Assembly (NCBI GenBank): GCA_003254925.1
Contig: QANZ01013408.1
Span: 76,642 to 140,641 of the forward strand
Length of the DNA: 64,000 bases
Reading direction: 5' to 3'
DNA from: Chamaecrista fasciculata
Lineage: Eukaryota > Streptophyta > Magnoliopsida > Fabales > Fabaceae
The notes beneath the pieces are model-generated. The model made no database searches. It was not told the origin of the DNA and worked only from the letters and a program-made list of their open reading frames with translations. Numbering within the stretch: the first letter of the stretch is position 1; the number at the start of each line of letters is the position of its first letter. This document shows positions 34,784-46,614 of this stretch, piece after piece. The position numbers were made by a program, and so were the translations under genes.

Positions 34784-37058
34784 CTAGTCATCCAGGATCA
34801 CTGGTCCGTCACCTGGAGCGTGCTCGCCGCTGCCCTCCGCGCCCCCACTGTCCGGGACGATCAACATTTGCTCGGCGTCTGGCTCATTCCCCGCGGTGCT
34901 CTGGACGTCCGCCGGCGGCACGTAACCCTCATCCCCAGGACGGAGAGGGGACCGCCCCTCCTGCACCTCCAGCGCATGGATGGTCCAGTCCTCCGGAAGA
35001 TCGGGCATTGGCGTCCCGGGCTCATCGTCATCCGCGCGCATATGGATCTCCTCCCCGCCTCGACCATCGGGCAACACCTCAAAGGTGTAATCGATGCCCG
35101 CCTCATTTTGTCCTGGGTTCAAGAATGCCAGCTGCTTCCTGCAGTTCTCAAACCCTCGTGACGTGGCTTGGATATAGTACCAATACCACTGACGACGTTC
35201 GTCTCGGCGCGCGCGCTCTAATCTCTGGGCCTCCCCCGCCTGGTAGGCCTCCAACTCTGCCCTGGCGGCCGCAGCCTCCCCCCGCTGCACACCCGCCTCC
35301 CGGACCGCCTCCGCAGCCTCCTGGTCTGCCTTCTTCCTCCTCTCCCTCTCCCTCTTCTTCTCTTCCTTCAGCTTCTTCATTTGGGCCCGCCCGGCCTGAG
35401 CCTCCTCCACCGCCTTGTCCCTGGCAGCTTCCAGTGCTTTTAGCTGCTCAGCCCCGCCAGCCGCTCTGGCCTCCTCCCTCAGGCGGGCTACCTCCTTGGC
35501 CAAGTTGTGCGACAGCGTCTGTGCCGCGTGACTGGCCACGGACGCCATCATGCCGAACGCTACCGCATAATCCGCTGGCGGCCGCTTGTAGGCATCGGCT
35601 ACCATGGTGTCATGCCACTCATAGGTGCCGTTGGAGTAGAGGGATTGGACGGAAGCTATCCCAAAGAACCTCCCGCTGAAGGGTCGCGACGGCAGGTAGG
35701 GGAACTCAGCCTCCCCATTCTCGTTCACTCGCCGGGCGTCCGGCATCTCCATCCGCGGGTTGCTCGGACCATCGCCATCTGGATGGCTCACCTTGATGAA
35801 CCGATCCAACTCTACGTCATCCCAGTGGATGAACATCCCGGGATCTGCTGCGCTGGCAACGCGCGCCCTCTTCGCCGGCGGCTCCTCCCTCTCAGCTGGA
35901 CCTTTCCCCCTCCCGTCCGGCCTCCTCCCCCTCTCTGACGGGCCCCCCGCCTGTCTCATCCCACCAGGTGCCAACACTGGTGGTCTGGATCTCCTCCTCG
36001 ATGGGCTCGCCGACGCCTGCCCCACGCCCTCAGAAGTCGAGGGAGCGCGAGACGAAGGGCCCGAACCCCTTGGCCTCCCGCCTGGCGCGACTGGTGGCGC
36101 CCTCATCCCCCCTGGAGCCCTTCCTTGAGCCCTTCCCGGCTCACCGCTCCTCTCCGCCCGGCCAGCCGCGGCCGAGCTCCCGGCGCCCTGGACGTCAGAT
36201 CTCCTTTGCGCCTCTTTCATTGCTGCAAACCAATAACACACTCGTTAGACGCAGCCCAAACAACCAAATCATACATAAGAAAGGAAAGCAAATGTTAGTC
36301 AAAATATTACATGTTTGTTCATAATTTTTGTAAAACGAGGTTAGCAGCCTATCCGTCCGCCGCTCCTCCTCGCTCAGATGCCCTCTCTTAATAGGGCTAC
36401 TCCCCGTGATGGCGTCCGACCATGCCACCGGAAACAACGGACGGTCATCCTCCTCTCTCACCCACCACGGGCGTTCCACATCGTTGTGCACTAAGGGGAA
36501 GTATCTGTCTTTCCAATTCTTCCAGTTACTTATACTGGCCGGAAACCCAGGTAGAGCACCCCCCTTCCTCTGGATGTTCACCCGCCCATTGTCCCCCGCC
36601 TTCACGGAAAACCAATACAAAAATAACTTCACAGTGAGCTCCCTGCCCACCGTCCACGCAGCGTACTGCAAGAATTTCAAACTCCTCCAGGCGTTCGCCG
36701 CCAACTGCGCTGGACAACAGTTGAGGTGATTCAGCACCTCCATCTCAAACTCCGTAAATGGCATGTCGGAATCACACTCCCGCAACAGGATCTCATGTAC
36801 GATGAACCCACGCCCGTTTGATGGATCGCGCTCCACGTTTGATGGATCCAAGGCCGCCAAATCCATACTCCCTCTGTAGACACTAAGCGCGCCCGCCCTT
36901 TCGCTTGCCCTCCACGCTAGTAACCGGGCCGCCCGCCGCACCGTTTCGTCCAACGACTGACGAACCTCCTCCAAATCTACAGAGCTACCGCCCTGTGTAG
37001 TCAAACTGCTAACCCTACTCAGTTCCTCACCCTCTTCCAACTCCCTAATGACCACCAT
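34784..37058 (-). CDS. Antisense gene of the Tat-lineage element, two exons (37058-36311, 36222-34784)
   Basis: Exon 1 runs from ATG 37058-37056 to 36311. The donor is CAT|GTAATA and the acceptor TTTGCAG|CAATG. The 88-base intron (36310-36223) is in phase 1, and the joined length (748 + 1439 bases) is exactly 729 codons including the stop. Exon 1 carries a region around LNHLNCCPAQLAANAWRSL and LPGFPASISNWKNWKDRYF that resembles the 'putative gypsy type transposon' domain (PF04195 type, from memory). Exon 2 begins with a Gly/Pro/Arg-rich stretch and a possible nuclear signal (PPAKRARV). It then has a conserved-looking globular part and a long Ala/Glu/Arg coiled coil. Function is unknown. Antisense frames 3' of pol are known in Tat relatives. 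The frame is uninterrupted in about 2.2 kb, which argues for selection. Confidence 0.8.
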
Positions 37059-37690
37059 GGTCTCTAACGATCACCAGAAATTCAAAGATCACAAGGAATA
37101 GGAGGTACCTGAACACTTGCTTGGCCTTTGAATTGATTGAGGTGCTCGCCTTGATCCTTACCTCGCACTCCTGGTACCCTGCACACAAGAAAACGTCATC
37201 ACACAATTGCCGCCCGGCTCACTTTCGTGAGACGCCCGCCCTACAAACCCAGAAAACCCCAAACGACTCCTTCATCAGAGGGTATGAACTCGATGAACAC
37301 CCACCCCAGAAAACCCAGAAACTCATCCCTACCCACACCCATTTTCGCTGCCTCTCAACTCACGAACCCACCCCCAGCAGCGATGAACCACCACTCTTTT
37401 CAGCAAACCAACCCACTTCCGCTGTCACCCACGACGGCCTCACCAACACCCAGAAACGAAAAAACATCGACTAACGAATACAAACCCCAACCCAGCAAGA
37501 AACATGCGTAATCAACAGAAAATGCTTACCAGAAAGCTTATCGCTTGAACCGATGAACTTCCACGGTCACTTCGCTCCGATTTCCGGCGACGGTTCTGCA
37601 ACTCCGGCGACTGGACTCTTCGGTTTCCTCTCTTCTCTCTCCTCAAATCGCTGAAATGTGTAAAGGTGGAAAAGACGCTACCTTTGGCCC

Positions 37691-37697
37691 TTTTATA
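37691..37697 (-). promoter_or_regulatory. TATA box of the antisense gene
   Basis: The minus strand reads GGGTATAAAAGGGCC about 630 bases upstream of ATG 37058 and outside the LTR. It is the strongest TATA motif on that strand in the region. The leader between may itself be spliced. Confidence 0.55.
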
Positions 37698-38014
37698 CCC
37701 TTGCGAGCGCGGCATACGAGGCGTTTCGGAATTTTCAAAATTCAGCCTCCCGGGTTGCGACACGTGTCTTTGACAGGACAACCCTACCTACCCCCTGGCC
37801 GCCCGCCCCAATCCACTGACTTTCCGTTTTCCCATTGAAGGTCGCCATTCCTACTTTTTCCTCTGCGCGGGGGACAAGTACTCCTGCACATATTGGGCGT
37901 TCGCCAATCGACGCGTATACACTGCCCAAGCACGGATCCCATCGCACGCTCTCCAAACCCGTCATCCCGCGCGCCTTAAGGAACAATACGACGAACGCGC
38001 TCGTGGACTTCTTT

Positions 38015-38024
38015 AAGGAGGGAC
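38015..38024 (+). other. Polypurine tract of the Tat-lineage element
   Basis: AAGGAGGGAC ends two bases before the 3' LTR (one base before it with the TG...CA border). This is where plus-strand DNA synthesis would be primed. Confidence 0.7.
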
Positions 38025-38026
38025 TT

Positions 38027-38630
38027 GTGATACATCACTATTTGGGCGTACGCCTAAACGGCCCTCGCACCGGGCCCCTTCTCCCTTCCACACCTCCAGA
38101 GGCGCCCTCGAGCCAATCGGGCGCCCTAAGCACAATTAGGGGCGGCCGTGGTCCATCCTAGGTCTTGGCGCGCGTCCCCCCACATGACACGTGGCCATCC
38201 ACGACTACCTCGTTCCGCAAACCACGCTACAGGAGATCGTGGGCTACTGACTGGCTCATACCCACGATCTCCAGTTTCTAGGCGCCCGCCTAGCGACGCA
38301 ACACGCAATCACCCACGATTGCCTTGCTCCGCAAATCTCGGTCTCCACCATCTTCGCTGGTGGAGATCGTGTCCAGTTACGTGGTCCGCCCCGCACGCTG
38401 ACCACCTCTCTCCTCCCTGCTCTATAAATAGAGCCCATCTCACCAGTTCAAGGTTAGCTACTTCTTACACTCTGAAATTCTCTTACTCTCTTATCACTCT
38501 TACTAACTTGAGCGTCGGAGTACACTTCGCAGGGCCCCCCTGTGAAGCTCTTGCAGGTTCTTGTTCAACTCTTGGCTCTCGCAGCCCTCTCCGGTGAACT
38601 AGGTAAGTGCTAGCCATTTTCCAGTTTATC
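38027..38630 (+). repeat. 3' LTR of the Tat-lineage element
   Basis: It has the same length as the 5' LTR, with two differences seen by eye in ~604 bases. The identical 149-codon frames in both LTRs are a consequence of the repeat. Confidence 0.92.
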
Positions 38631-39051
38631 ACTTTGGTACCTTGAACAATTTTTCTGTTAGATTTGGACGAAATTTCGCATGTGCATCGCACGTGCATCT
38701 CACATGCCTCACTAAAACTCGATTTTCTCTAATTTTTTTGCTAAAACAAAGATTAAACACAATCTAGAATTCGAAAAAACCTCTAAAATTCGACAAATTT
38801 GAGTGTTTTTCGAAATCCAAATTGTGTTTGATCTTTATTTTGGCCAAAAGTTAGAGAAAATAGAGTTTTAGTGAAGCATGTCATATGCACGTGTGAAATT
38901 CCGTCCAAATCTAACAAAAAATTTATTTATGGTACCAAAGTGTTAACTGTACATACCTCAAGTCTCAAGATGTCAAAGTATCACATTTTGACCCACAAGG
39001 TATCAAAGTGGAATTTGGTCAAATCACAGAATACCAAAATGTAATTTACTC

Positions 39052-40967
39052 TTCTTTTTATTTGAGGAAGTTTTGAAATAGGCTCTTGAAAATTATACCC
39101 ATGCATGAGGCAGCCAACCTTGAAATTCATTTTTCATTCTTATTCCGATTAAATTACTTAAGAATCTATTTATGCATGCCATATGTTAATATTTATACAA
39201 AGAAGATAGATCCCGTTGATTAATTAAGTAGTTTTTCATAACAATCTTGTATTACTTTCTTACCCTTCTAGTTAATCCAACTCTTAACTAAAGAAATTAA
39301 AAAATGATAAACTATGCTCATTAGAGACATTAAGAATAACAGAAATCTTATGGTACAAGGCTGAACAAAGTAGAGGGCATAATTATATACTGTACTAATA
39401 TTCTTGGTATTTTAAGTTGCAAGCCAGATATCAATATTTTTTAGAAAAAGCGAAAAAATAGATATTGTCATATGATACCTATACTTAAAGTAGTTTAGAT
39501 GCGTATATGCTAATATGCATACAGCATATATATGATGGTATTAGGGAAATGATCTAGTTTGTGTTTAGTTTAATAAGGTTTTTTTTTTTTGTTTTATTCT
39601 TATTCTTAAACTTTGTTTTTATATTAAACTTTTTATTTTTTTTATAGAATTATTCTTTTTTTATTCTTAAATTAAGTTAATTAAAAAAGTAAATTAACAA
39701 TTCTATCTTTGAAAGATTATTAAGTTGTTATTCGATCAATTTTTAAAAGATTAAAATATACAATATAATTTTTGAAAGGTTCAGACAATTTACTTATTTA
39801 ATCATTTTCACAAATTAAAAAGTATGTTTTTTTATTTTTTTCAAAAACTAAAAAGTATATTATTTAGTCCTTTTAAGTACTAAACTATGTATTTCAATTT
39901 TTCAAAAACTGAACCATTAGTTTACTTTAATTTAAATTATTATAAATTCTATATATTTTTTACATTTAATTATTATTAAATGATTATATTAGTATATTCA
40001 AATGGTTTACTTTTTTTATAAAATTAGAAAAAAATAATTTTATTCTTGAAACTATTGGAAACATAATCTTATTTTCATCTTGTTCGTAAAAGAATGAACA
40101 TATTTTTTCATATGTAGAAATGAAAACATTTGCAATCATTTAATTTTTTTTCATTTGAACAAATTCTCCTCCCCCCTCTATTTTGGAGAACAAAATAACA
40201 ATAAATTAATATTCATAGGTTACTTTTTATTTTCCTTTTTTTTAATATGTATACTCACAATGTTTTCTATTACACTCAGTAAATTTAATATTAAGTAATA
40301 TTATATCTTTAATTATTAAATCAACATAATTCAAAATAATAACCGGATATCTAATAACATCTAAATATTGTTAAGTAACAAAAAATAATTTTCCATGGTC
40401 ACCAAAGACAAAAATTAAAAATACATCTTCAGTTCTATTTCCTATTTCAAATAATTATTGAAGGAGTAAGACTTAAATCAAAATTAGAAAGTAAAACACT
40501 CTCTAACAACAAAATAAAAGAGAGAACATAACTTTTTACTGGAGTGAAATGTACTAAATTGCTTTATTGATTCAACTTGAGAGAGACCTAAAAAGAAACA
40601 ATTCAACCTATAACATATCACAAGCTCTTAAAATTTGTCAAGTTTTAAAAGATGGAAGGGTACTAAAGTTTAATCATAAAATTCTATGTAAAGTAAAGCA
40701 ATTACTAAAGCACATGCCACATGATATTGTTCATATATTCTCTCTTTTTCTATAATTTCTCATGTAAAATAACTAGCAAACCGTACCCCCAAAAGAAAAG
40801 TTTAATATATGTTTTAATTAGGAGTACACTAAAGATTCAATTAAACAATTAAGTAAAAAAGAAGCCTCTAGTGAGAAGCAAGCATATATGCCTTATCTTG
40901 AAAGAGAAAGTTGCAGCTAGTGGAGAAAATAAAGGGAAAAAAGCTATGTGAGAGTGACAAAGAGGCA
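39052..40967. other. AT-rich intergenic sequence upstream of the thaumatin-like gene
   Basis: No domain or bordered element is recognised. The last few hundred bases should contain the promoter of the gene at 41063. Confidence 0.5.
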
Positions 40968-40975
40968 TATAAATA
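40968..40975 (+). promoter_or_regulatory. TATA box of the thaumatin-like gene
   Basis: TATAAATA is about 90 bases upstream of ATG 41063. An earlier ATG at 41035 would open a short overlapping frame, which could reduce translation. Confidence 0.55.
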
Positions 40976-41062
40976 TATATATATAGCAGCAGAAGTTACA
41001 AAAGCCAACTATATAGTTACTAATAATCAGATTAATGAAATATCAAACTGATACAAACATTA

Positions 41063-42070
41063 ATGGCAAGATCTTTCTCAATTCTCTTTGTGCCTCTCTT
41101 CTATTTGATTTCCCTTTGCCCCATCATAGGTGATTCTTCTTCTATCTTCTATGTTCTTTCATGTATTGTTTCTGAATGTGAACACAAAATAACAATGTTT
41201 CATTGTAAGTTTTGATACATTAGATACTAAAAGTCTTAAATGATATAAATAATTTTTTTTGAAGACTGCTAGACAAAGAACCTATAAAGTATGGAATTGA
41301 CCATTACACCATGACTAAAATAGGACCTTTTTTGACATCAAACAATGCAGATATCTCTGTATGTCTTAATGTGTTGTTTCTTCTTGCTTTTTGCAGATGG
41401 GACTCAACTAATTATAGTGAATAATTGTATAGAAACTGTGTGGCCAGGAATACTAGGAAGTGCAGGGCAACCAACCCTAAAAGATGGAGGTTTTCGCCTC
41501 GGGATAGGAGAGGAGGTGGTGTTTGATGTCCCGGAAAAATGGTCCGGGAGAATATGGGGAAGGCAGGATTGTAGCTTTGACACCACCGGGAAGGGCTCGT
41601 GTGTCTCCGGGGACTGCGCAGGGAGGCTACATTGTGGAGGGAATGGTGGGGCACCGCCGGCAACCGTGGTGGAAATGACACTAGGATCCTCTTATTCTCC
41701 ATTGCATTTCTATGATGTGAGCTTGGTGGATGGCTTTAATTTGCCTGTGTCCATGAAGCCTGTTGGGGGTGGAATAGGGTGTGGTGTGGCTTCTTGTGAG
41801 GTTGATTTGAATATTTGTTGTCCTTCAGCTTTGGAAGTGAGGAAAAATGGCAAGATTGTAGGGTGTAAAAGTGCCTGCTTGGCTATGCAATCAGCTAAAT
41901 ATTGTTGTACAGGAAGTTATGCTGACCCTAAAACTTGCAAGCCTACCCTTTTTGCTCATCTTTTTAAGGCCATATGCCCTAAGGCTTATAGTTATGCCTA
42001 TGATGACTCAACTAGCCTTAACCGATGCAGAGCTTCCCGTTATGTTATCACATTCTGTCCTCCTCAGTGA
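41063..42070 (+). CDS. Thaumatin-like protein (PR-5 family), two exons (41063-41129, 41397-42070)
   Basis: This secreted defence- or development-type protein starts with exon 1, a hydrophobic signal peptide ([18 protein letters not shown]...). CATAG|GTGATT and TTTTTGCAG|ATGGG then bound a 267-base phase-1 intron, and exon 2 supplies the thaumatin domain. The predicted product is 246 residues. Family marks: [13 protein letters not shown] at the mature N-terminus, [12 protein letters not shown], the signature region [16 protein letters not shown] (Ser where Thr is usual), [14 protein letters not shown] of the acidic cleft, and [16 protein letters not shown] near the end. I count 17 cysteines in the mature part rather than 16; the extra one is in NICCPS. 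No C-terminal GPI or transmembrane segment is visible. An alternative ATG at 41345, inside the intron, is in frame and also encodes a signal-peptide-like start. Confidence 0.9.
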
Positions 42071-42723
42071 ACTCAAAAATAGGTGCCAAGGAGGTACTAG
42101 AAAACTCCACTGTCATGGATCTGCTAAAAATTGTTTATAGCATTAGTGAAGAAGTAATGTCTTCTTGTTATTGTATTATTATTATCAGTAATTGGTTTAT
42201 TCATACTCTCTCTTAGAAAATAGGAAAGGCTCCTCTTGATTAGAAGAGCAGATTGAAATGTAGAACCCAGTACTTCACTTTTTTTTTTAATTTACTGCTA
42301 ATGATACTCTGACATATACTAATTTTCATCTAATTTACATGAGAAGAGCTGGCTTTGAACATTTAGCATTCTCTTTTTGACATAACAGAAAACACAGACT
42401 CCAAACTGCAAGCAAAACAGAAATAGATACAGAGATTGCCTTTCTTAAAGCATACAGCTGTTTTAGGTGTGTCAATGTGATATGATTTTTGTTATTGGCA
42501 TACAGAACATAGGATCATAAGATCTGTTCTTTCTCATGACAAGATTCTCAAGCAAAAGGAAGATGACCGATTAAAGGAGATGAATAAATAATAGTACTAG
42601 ACGTTTCTGTTTATTGCTGATAGGTTTTCATATGTATTCAACTAATCTTAAATTAATTATTTGGGAATGGTCTGCTGCTCACTTTATATATGACAATTTA
42701 CTTGAAAGATCAGACAGAAATAT
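42071..42723. other. Downstream region of the thaumatin-like gene
   Basis: It probably contains the 3' UTR ('gaataaataatag' near 42580 is far downstream for a poly-A signal). No other gene is seen. Confidence 0.4.
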
Positions 42724-43332
42724 CAGTGTTGTCAGAACCAGACCGAACCGAACGGTCCGACCAGTCTGACCGCCAACCGAATGTAAAAGCGAGTGGGTTC
42801 GACCAAAAAAAACTAAACTGTCGGTTGGACCGGATTGAACCGGTTTTAACCGGACAAAACCGACGAACCGGGGTCGAACCGCTGGACCGAACCGGCGGTC
42901 CAACTATTTTTTTTTATAAAAATCTCAATTTTTTTTTTTTTGCTTATGCTCTCTATTCATTTTCTTATTTGGTCTCCTTGTGTTGAACTTGAAATTTGAG
43001 GGTCGAAATGTTAAATTTAATTAACTACTATGAATTTATGACTTATTAGATCTTGTTTAAGATACATTAAGTCCATTCACTTGCTTGAAAAAATGCATTT
43101 AATCTATAATCTTTAGTAGTGGAGAGAAAAATTAAATTATTTAGATGAAAAAATGTATTTAGTAATAAATTAAATGCATCTCTTAAACCACAAACAAAAA
43201 ATATATAGTATTTATATTTAATATATTAAAAATAATTATTTATTGAGTCATCCGGTCCGACCGAATAAACCAATCAGACCATGAACCGAATGCTTGTCCG
43301 AATCTCTATCCGGTTCGGTTTTGACAACACGG
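42724..43332. mobile_element. hAT-like MITE with perfect 8-bp target duplication
   Basis: The ends CAGTGTTGTCAGAACC and GGTTTTGACAACACGG (right strand as written) are inverted repeats. AGAAATAT flanks both sides (42716-42723, 43333-43340). The left part is rich in 'ccgaaccg' and 'ggtccgac' motifs, mirrored at 43250-43320. It has no transposase. Confidence 0.85.
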
Positions 43333-43340
43333 AGAAATAT

Positions 43341-44157
43341 ATATGCATAGATATAAATAAGCGGCACAGGTTTACTTTTGCTTTTTATATTTGTAACATA
43401 TTTGGGATTTATCAAGAAAATGGGATTTTGCAAGCTTCCCAAAACACTAGAAATGAATAATAACGATTCATTTTCCCCTTGTCTATAGTATTATCCTCCT
43501 TGTCAAGATGTAAAACTTTATATCAAACTAATGCCTAAGGGTATAAGTTCTCTCACGGTACATAGATAAAACATGTACAAGAAGAATGACACTAATTCAA
43601 ATTTAACTTCATAATCATAAAGAAACATCAGAAGAGACTCTTAACACAAACTACAAAGTCAGATGGCCACAGACAACAAAGAGAGAAACTTCAATTTTGT
43701 CCACAGAAGGATTCTAGGTGTTATGAACAAAGTAAGCACTTTGCATGTGACTTAGGATTTGTTATTCAAACAGATGCACAAATTCATCAAATTGTCAAAT
43801 TGTACTTAAACTAATATTTTCTATTTCTGACCTCATAAACTTCGTGGGGTCAAAAGCCTCTATGTGGACACACAATATAAAACATCCCTCTCCCTTCACC
43901 CTCTATAAGCTGCTAAACTCCGAACACAGTGTAGGCAATCACAAATACAGCGTATTGTTTTAATTAACTCCTAACAAAATGAAAGGCTGAAATGAGATGT
44001 ATATTCACGGATGGAAAATCTGTGACACAAAAATTCAAAGAAAAATCAACCTAAAAGCCAAGGTGCTTTATAGGATACACAAGAGTACCAACCCAATAGA
44101 TAAAAGCTAAGAGAAAACAGGCAGAACATCAATACATTTTTATCTAGTGGGATCTGT
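43341..44157. other. Intergenic and probable 3' UTR of the FES1 gene
   Basis: It contains no coding sequence that I recognise. The FES1 transcript on the minus strand should end here. Confidence 0.5.
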
Positions 44158-46614
44158 CTAAGCATTGGCATGCCCTTCACTATTTCTTGAACTATCCTGA
44201 TTACTAATGGTTGAAGCTGAAGGCCCAGGGCCTAAAAGCAAAGGCGCGTCTCTCTTTTCACTACTAGAAGAGTCTTTACTTGAATTAGGGTTTACAGCAA
44301 AGGCTCTAAGAGGGGGCTCGAAATGTTTGCTAGCAACATCAGGTGGGGGTGCATCTTCACCAGGAAGAACAAGAAGACCTTTTTCTCGAAGTGATGACGA
44401 CTCATTAAAGCAAGTATTCCAGAGGGAATCAACAAGGTGTCTCTCTTCCCTAGCTGCACCAAGATCCTCAGCCGACATTGAAACAATACCATTTATTCGT
44501 TCTTGAAGAAGTTGCTTCATTTTCTCATCATCTTCTCCTAATAAACTAGGACCACCGTCTTTCTTGTCGCGAGCCAACTCAAGAAGGCCTCGAAGGGCGG
44601 CTTCTCTGACATTTCCATCTTCACTAGAGGCAAGGTGCATCATTATTCGGGGAAATCCTAGCTGATGAAGTATGCTGCAGTCTGAACTATTCTCATGCAA
44701 TAGGTATTGGATCAAGTTGAGAGCTTTCCTGAAAGATGGAAGCACAGATTAGTGCTGCAATACCCAATCATTGAAGGATATAACTGATCAAAATACAGAT
44801 TTAACACCACCAGGACAAAACAAAACAGACTTCAAAAAGAACCATCAATAGGAAACAGAAGCTTCATGTATTACAGAACAGAACACTAATTACTGGGAGT
44901 AAAATGAATAAAATCCAATTAAAAGGAAAAGAAAAAAAAACTCAATTACCTCTGAAATCTCACATTTTCCGAGGACAATGCATCTTTTAAGGATCCATAA
45001 CCATTTGCAAGACGAAATGCTTGGATACCTTGCTTATTGTGCCGAATTAATGCTGATAAGTCATCCCAAAAGTAAAAATAAGTCAATTAAGATTCCAAAC
45101 TTAGCATCAAGACATCACTACTACAAATTTTGAAAGCATACTTACAAGATATTGCACCAAGTGCCTTATTTCGAACATTCACATCAGGATCAGAGGAAAA
45201 ATTAGAAAGAAGAGGTTCTAAACCATTTGATTGCATAACAAGTTCCTGACTTCGCGGATTATTCTGGACTATTGTTGTCACAACATCAGCAGCCTTGGCT
45301 CGAATATTAGCATGAGAGCTCTTGAGGTGACCAAGAAGAGGAACCAAACCACCAATGGAGTGAAGATCTGAGACAAAGGTAAGAGGCATGAAATAGTTGA
45401 GGCACGCCGTTGCAGACAAATATAAGAAAAGTATGTACATGGGACTAACAGATTATCCAAAAGTTATAGCATTTCCTTCTTTTTTTCAAACACCAAAAAC
45501 ATAAACACAAGGTAACCCGTTTCACCAAAGATAAAACGTTACAAAAATTCAAAAGTTATAGCTAAAGTTCCCTTCTTTTGTCAATCACAAGAAAACACAA
45601 ACACAAAGTAACCTGATTCACCAAAATAAAACAACAAAACTACAAATTTCTAGACTAACAGTGGTGTCAATTACTAACATTATTGCATGGTAACAAGAGA
45701 TAATTATAACATATAGACTTAAAGAAAGAGGAACAAAATTGGCAATTGCCTGCCCGAAGAACAAGCTCAATGTTAAACATACAAAAACTAATGACAAATG
45801 AAGCCAGAACTCATGAACCTTATTCATTAATTTGTTCTGAATGCTGAACATGACCAGGAATCAACAGGTTATAACAATTTATCATTACATCACATTGCCC
45901 AAGGGCCAAAGGCAAAGAGAAACACTTCACCATGCAGTCGAATGTTACATAGTCAATGAACAAATGTTTTCAAATTAACAAGAATTTCCTGTTGAAACTA
46001 CCAAGTAAGCATATGCAAGTATAGGAAGCATGAAACAAGCAAAAAAACAAAACTATATTTTACCATTTGCCATGTCAATTGATTCCACATGCTCTTGCAA
46101 CTCATCCAGCATATCTGTCAGAATTCAGGAAGGGAAAAAACAAAATAGTATGAGATTAAAGACAAATTAGTCGATCAAAATAAAATGTAACTTTAGGTTT
46201 CACACTTTCACATGGTTTCGCCCATATAGAAAGCCAAAATACCTTCAATTTCACCAGGGGAAACTCCTTGAGCCTCCAATTCTTTCTCTGGAGTTTTCAT
46301 AACAAGAGTAATCTCTTTCATACGTTTTATAACATCTACGGTTTGTGCTTGCATCGCTTCCATAAACCATCTTCGGTCCTCTTCACTAAAATAACCACAA
46401 TCCAAATTATATCAAAACTCAAGTCCACTGAATAACGAACAAAGAAATAGCAACTTCTATACTTATATTGACCTTAATAGCTAACTCCACTTGAACTCCA
46501 AGAGATATAAAGAAAAGAAAATACGAACCTCAAATTGCCTTCGGGACGAGTACCGTCTGAATGAGCAAGACTCCATTTGAGCAACCCTTGCCAGTTGGGT
46601 CCGTCATTCGCCAT
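44158..46614 (-). CDS. FES1A: FES1/HspBP1-type Hsp70 nucleotide exchange factor, six exons
   Basis: Exons on the minus strand: 46614-46529, 46385-46243, 46114-46064, 45367-45146, 45052-44950, 44728-44158. All introns are GT..AG, phases agree at every junction, and the sum is 1176 bases (391 residues plus stop). The N-terminal Fes1 domain (ANDGPNWQGLLKWSLAHSDG, EEDRRWFMEAMQAQTVDV) is followed by armadillo-like repeats (SHANIRAKAADVVTTIVQNN, HNKQGIQAFRLANGYGSLKD, EAALRGLLELARDK). The conserved plant C-terminal part is LVLPGEDAPPPDVASKHFEPP, then a Ser-rich tail. In Arabidopsis, Fes1A is a cytosolic Hsp70 partner that releases ADP and protects Hsp70 from degradation, needed for acquired thermotolerance. 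I use the symbol for closest resemblance; paralogue identity is not proven. The gene looks intact. Confidence 0.93.

Larger units (their letters stand above)
27756..38630 (+). mobile_element. Ty3/gypsy Tat-lineage LTR retrotransposon, apparently complete, with antisense gene
   Basis: This 10.9 kb element has near-identical LTRs, a primer site (TGGCGCCGTCTGTGGGG, 28362-28378), intact gag-protease and RT-RNaseH-integrase frames, an antisense gene, and a polypurine tract (AAGGAGGGAC, 38015-38024). ACTTT on both sides (27751-27755, 38631-38635) is a perfect 5-bp target duplication. With those borders the LTR reads GTGATAC...TTTATC. The conventional TG...CA reading would shift each border by one base. 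Tat assignment rests on the FHxxxGHxTxxC-type zinc knuckle in Gag, the second RNase H (YIDGASS) after the first, and an antisense frame 3' of pol, as I recall for Grande/Retand relatives. It is visibly more GC-rich than its surroundings. Confidence 0.93.
27680..39051. mobile_element. Foldback element split by the Tat-lineage retrotransposon
   Basis: The left part 27680-27755 (GGTAAATTATACTTTGATACC...) and right part 38631-39051 (...ATGTAATTTACTC) belong to the family also seen at 1994-2470 and 62938-63439. They are interrupted by the retrotransposon 27756-38630, and the duplicated ACTTT marks the insertion point. Confidence 0.65.

Noticed and set aside
35008..36324. Plus-strand Pro/Ser-rich frames of 107-223 codons
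   Set aside because: They are the complement of the GC-rich antisense gene exon 2 and have no domain.
40567..40755. 62-codon frame upstream of the thaumatin-like gene
   Set aside because: It has no recognisable domain and the AT-rich composition of the surroundings.
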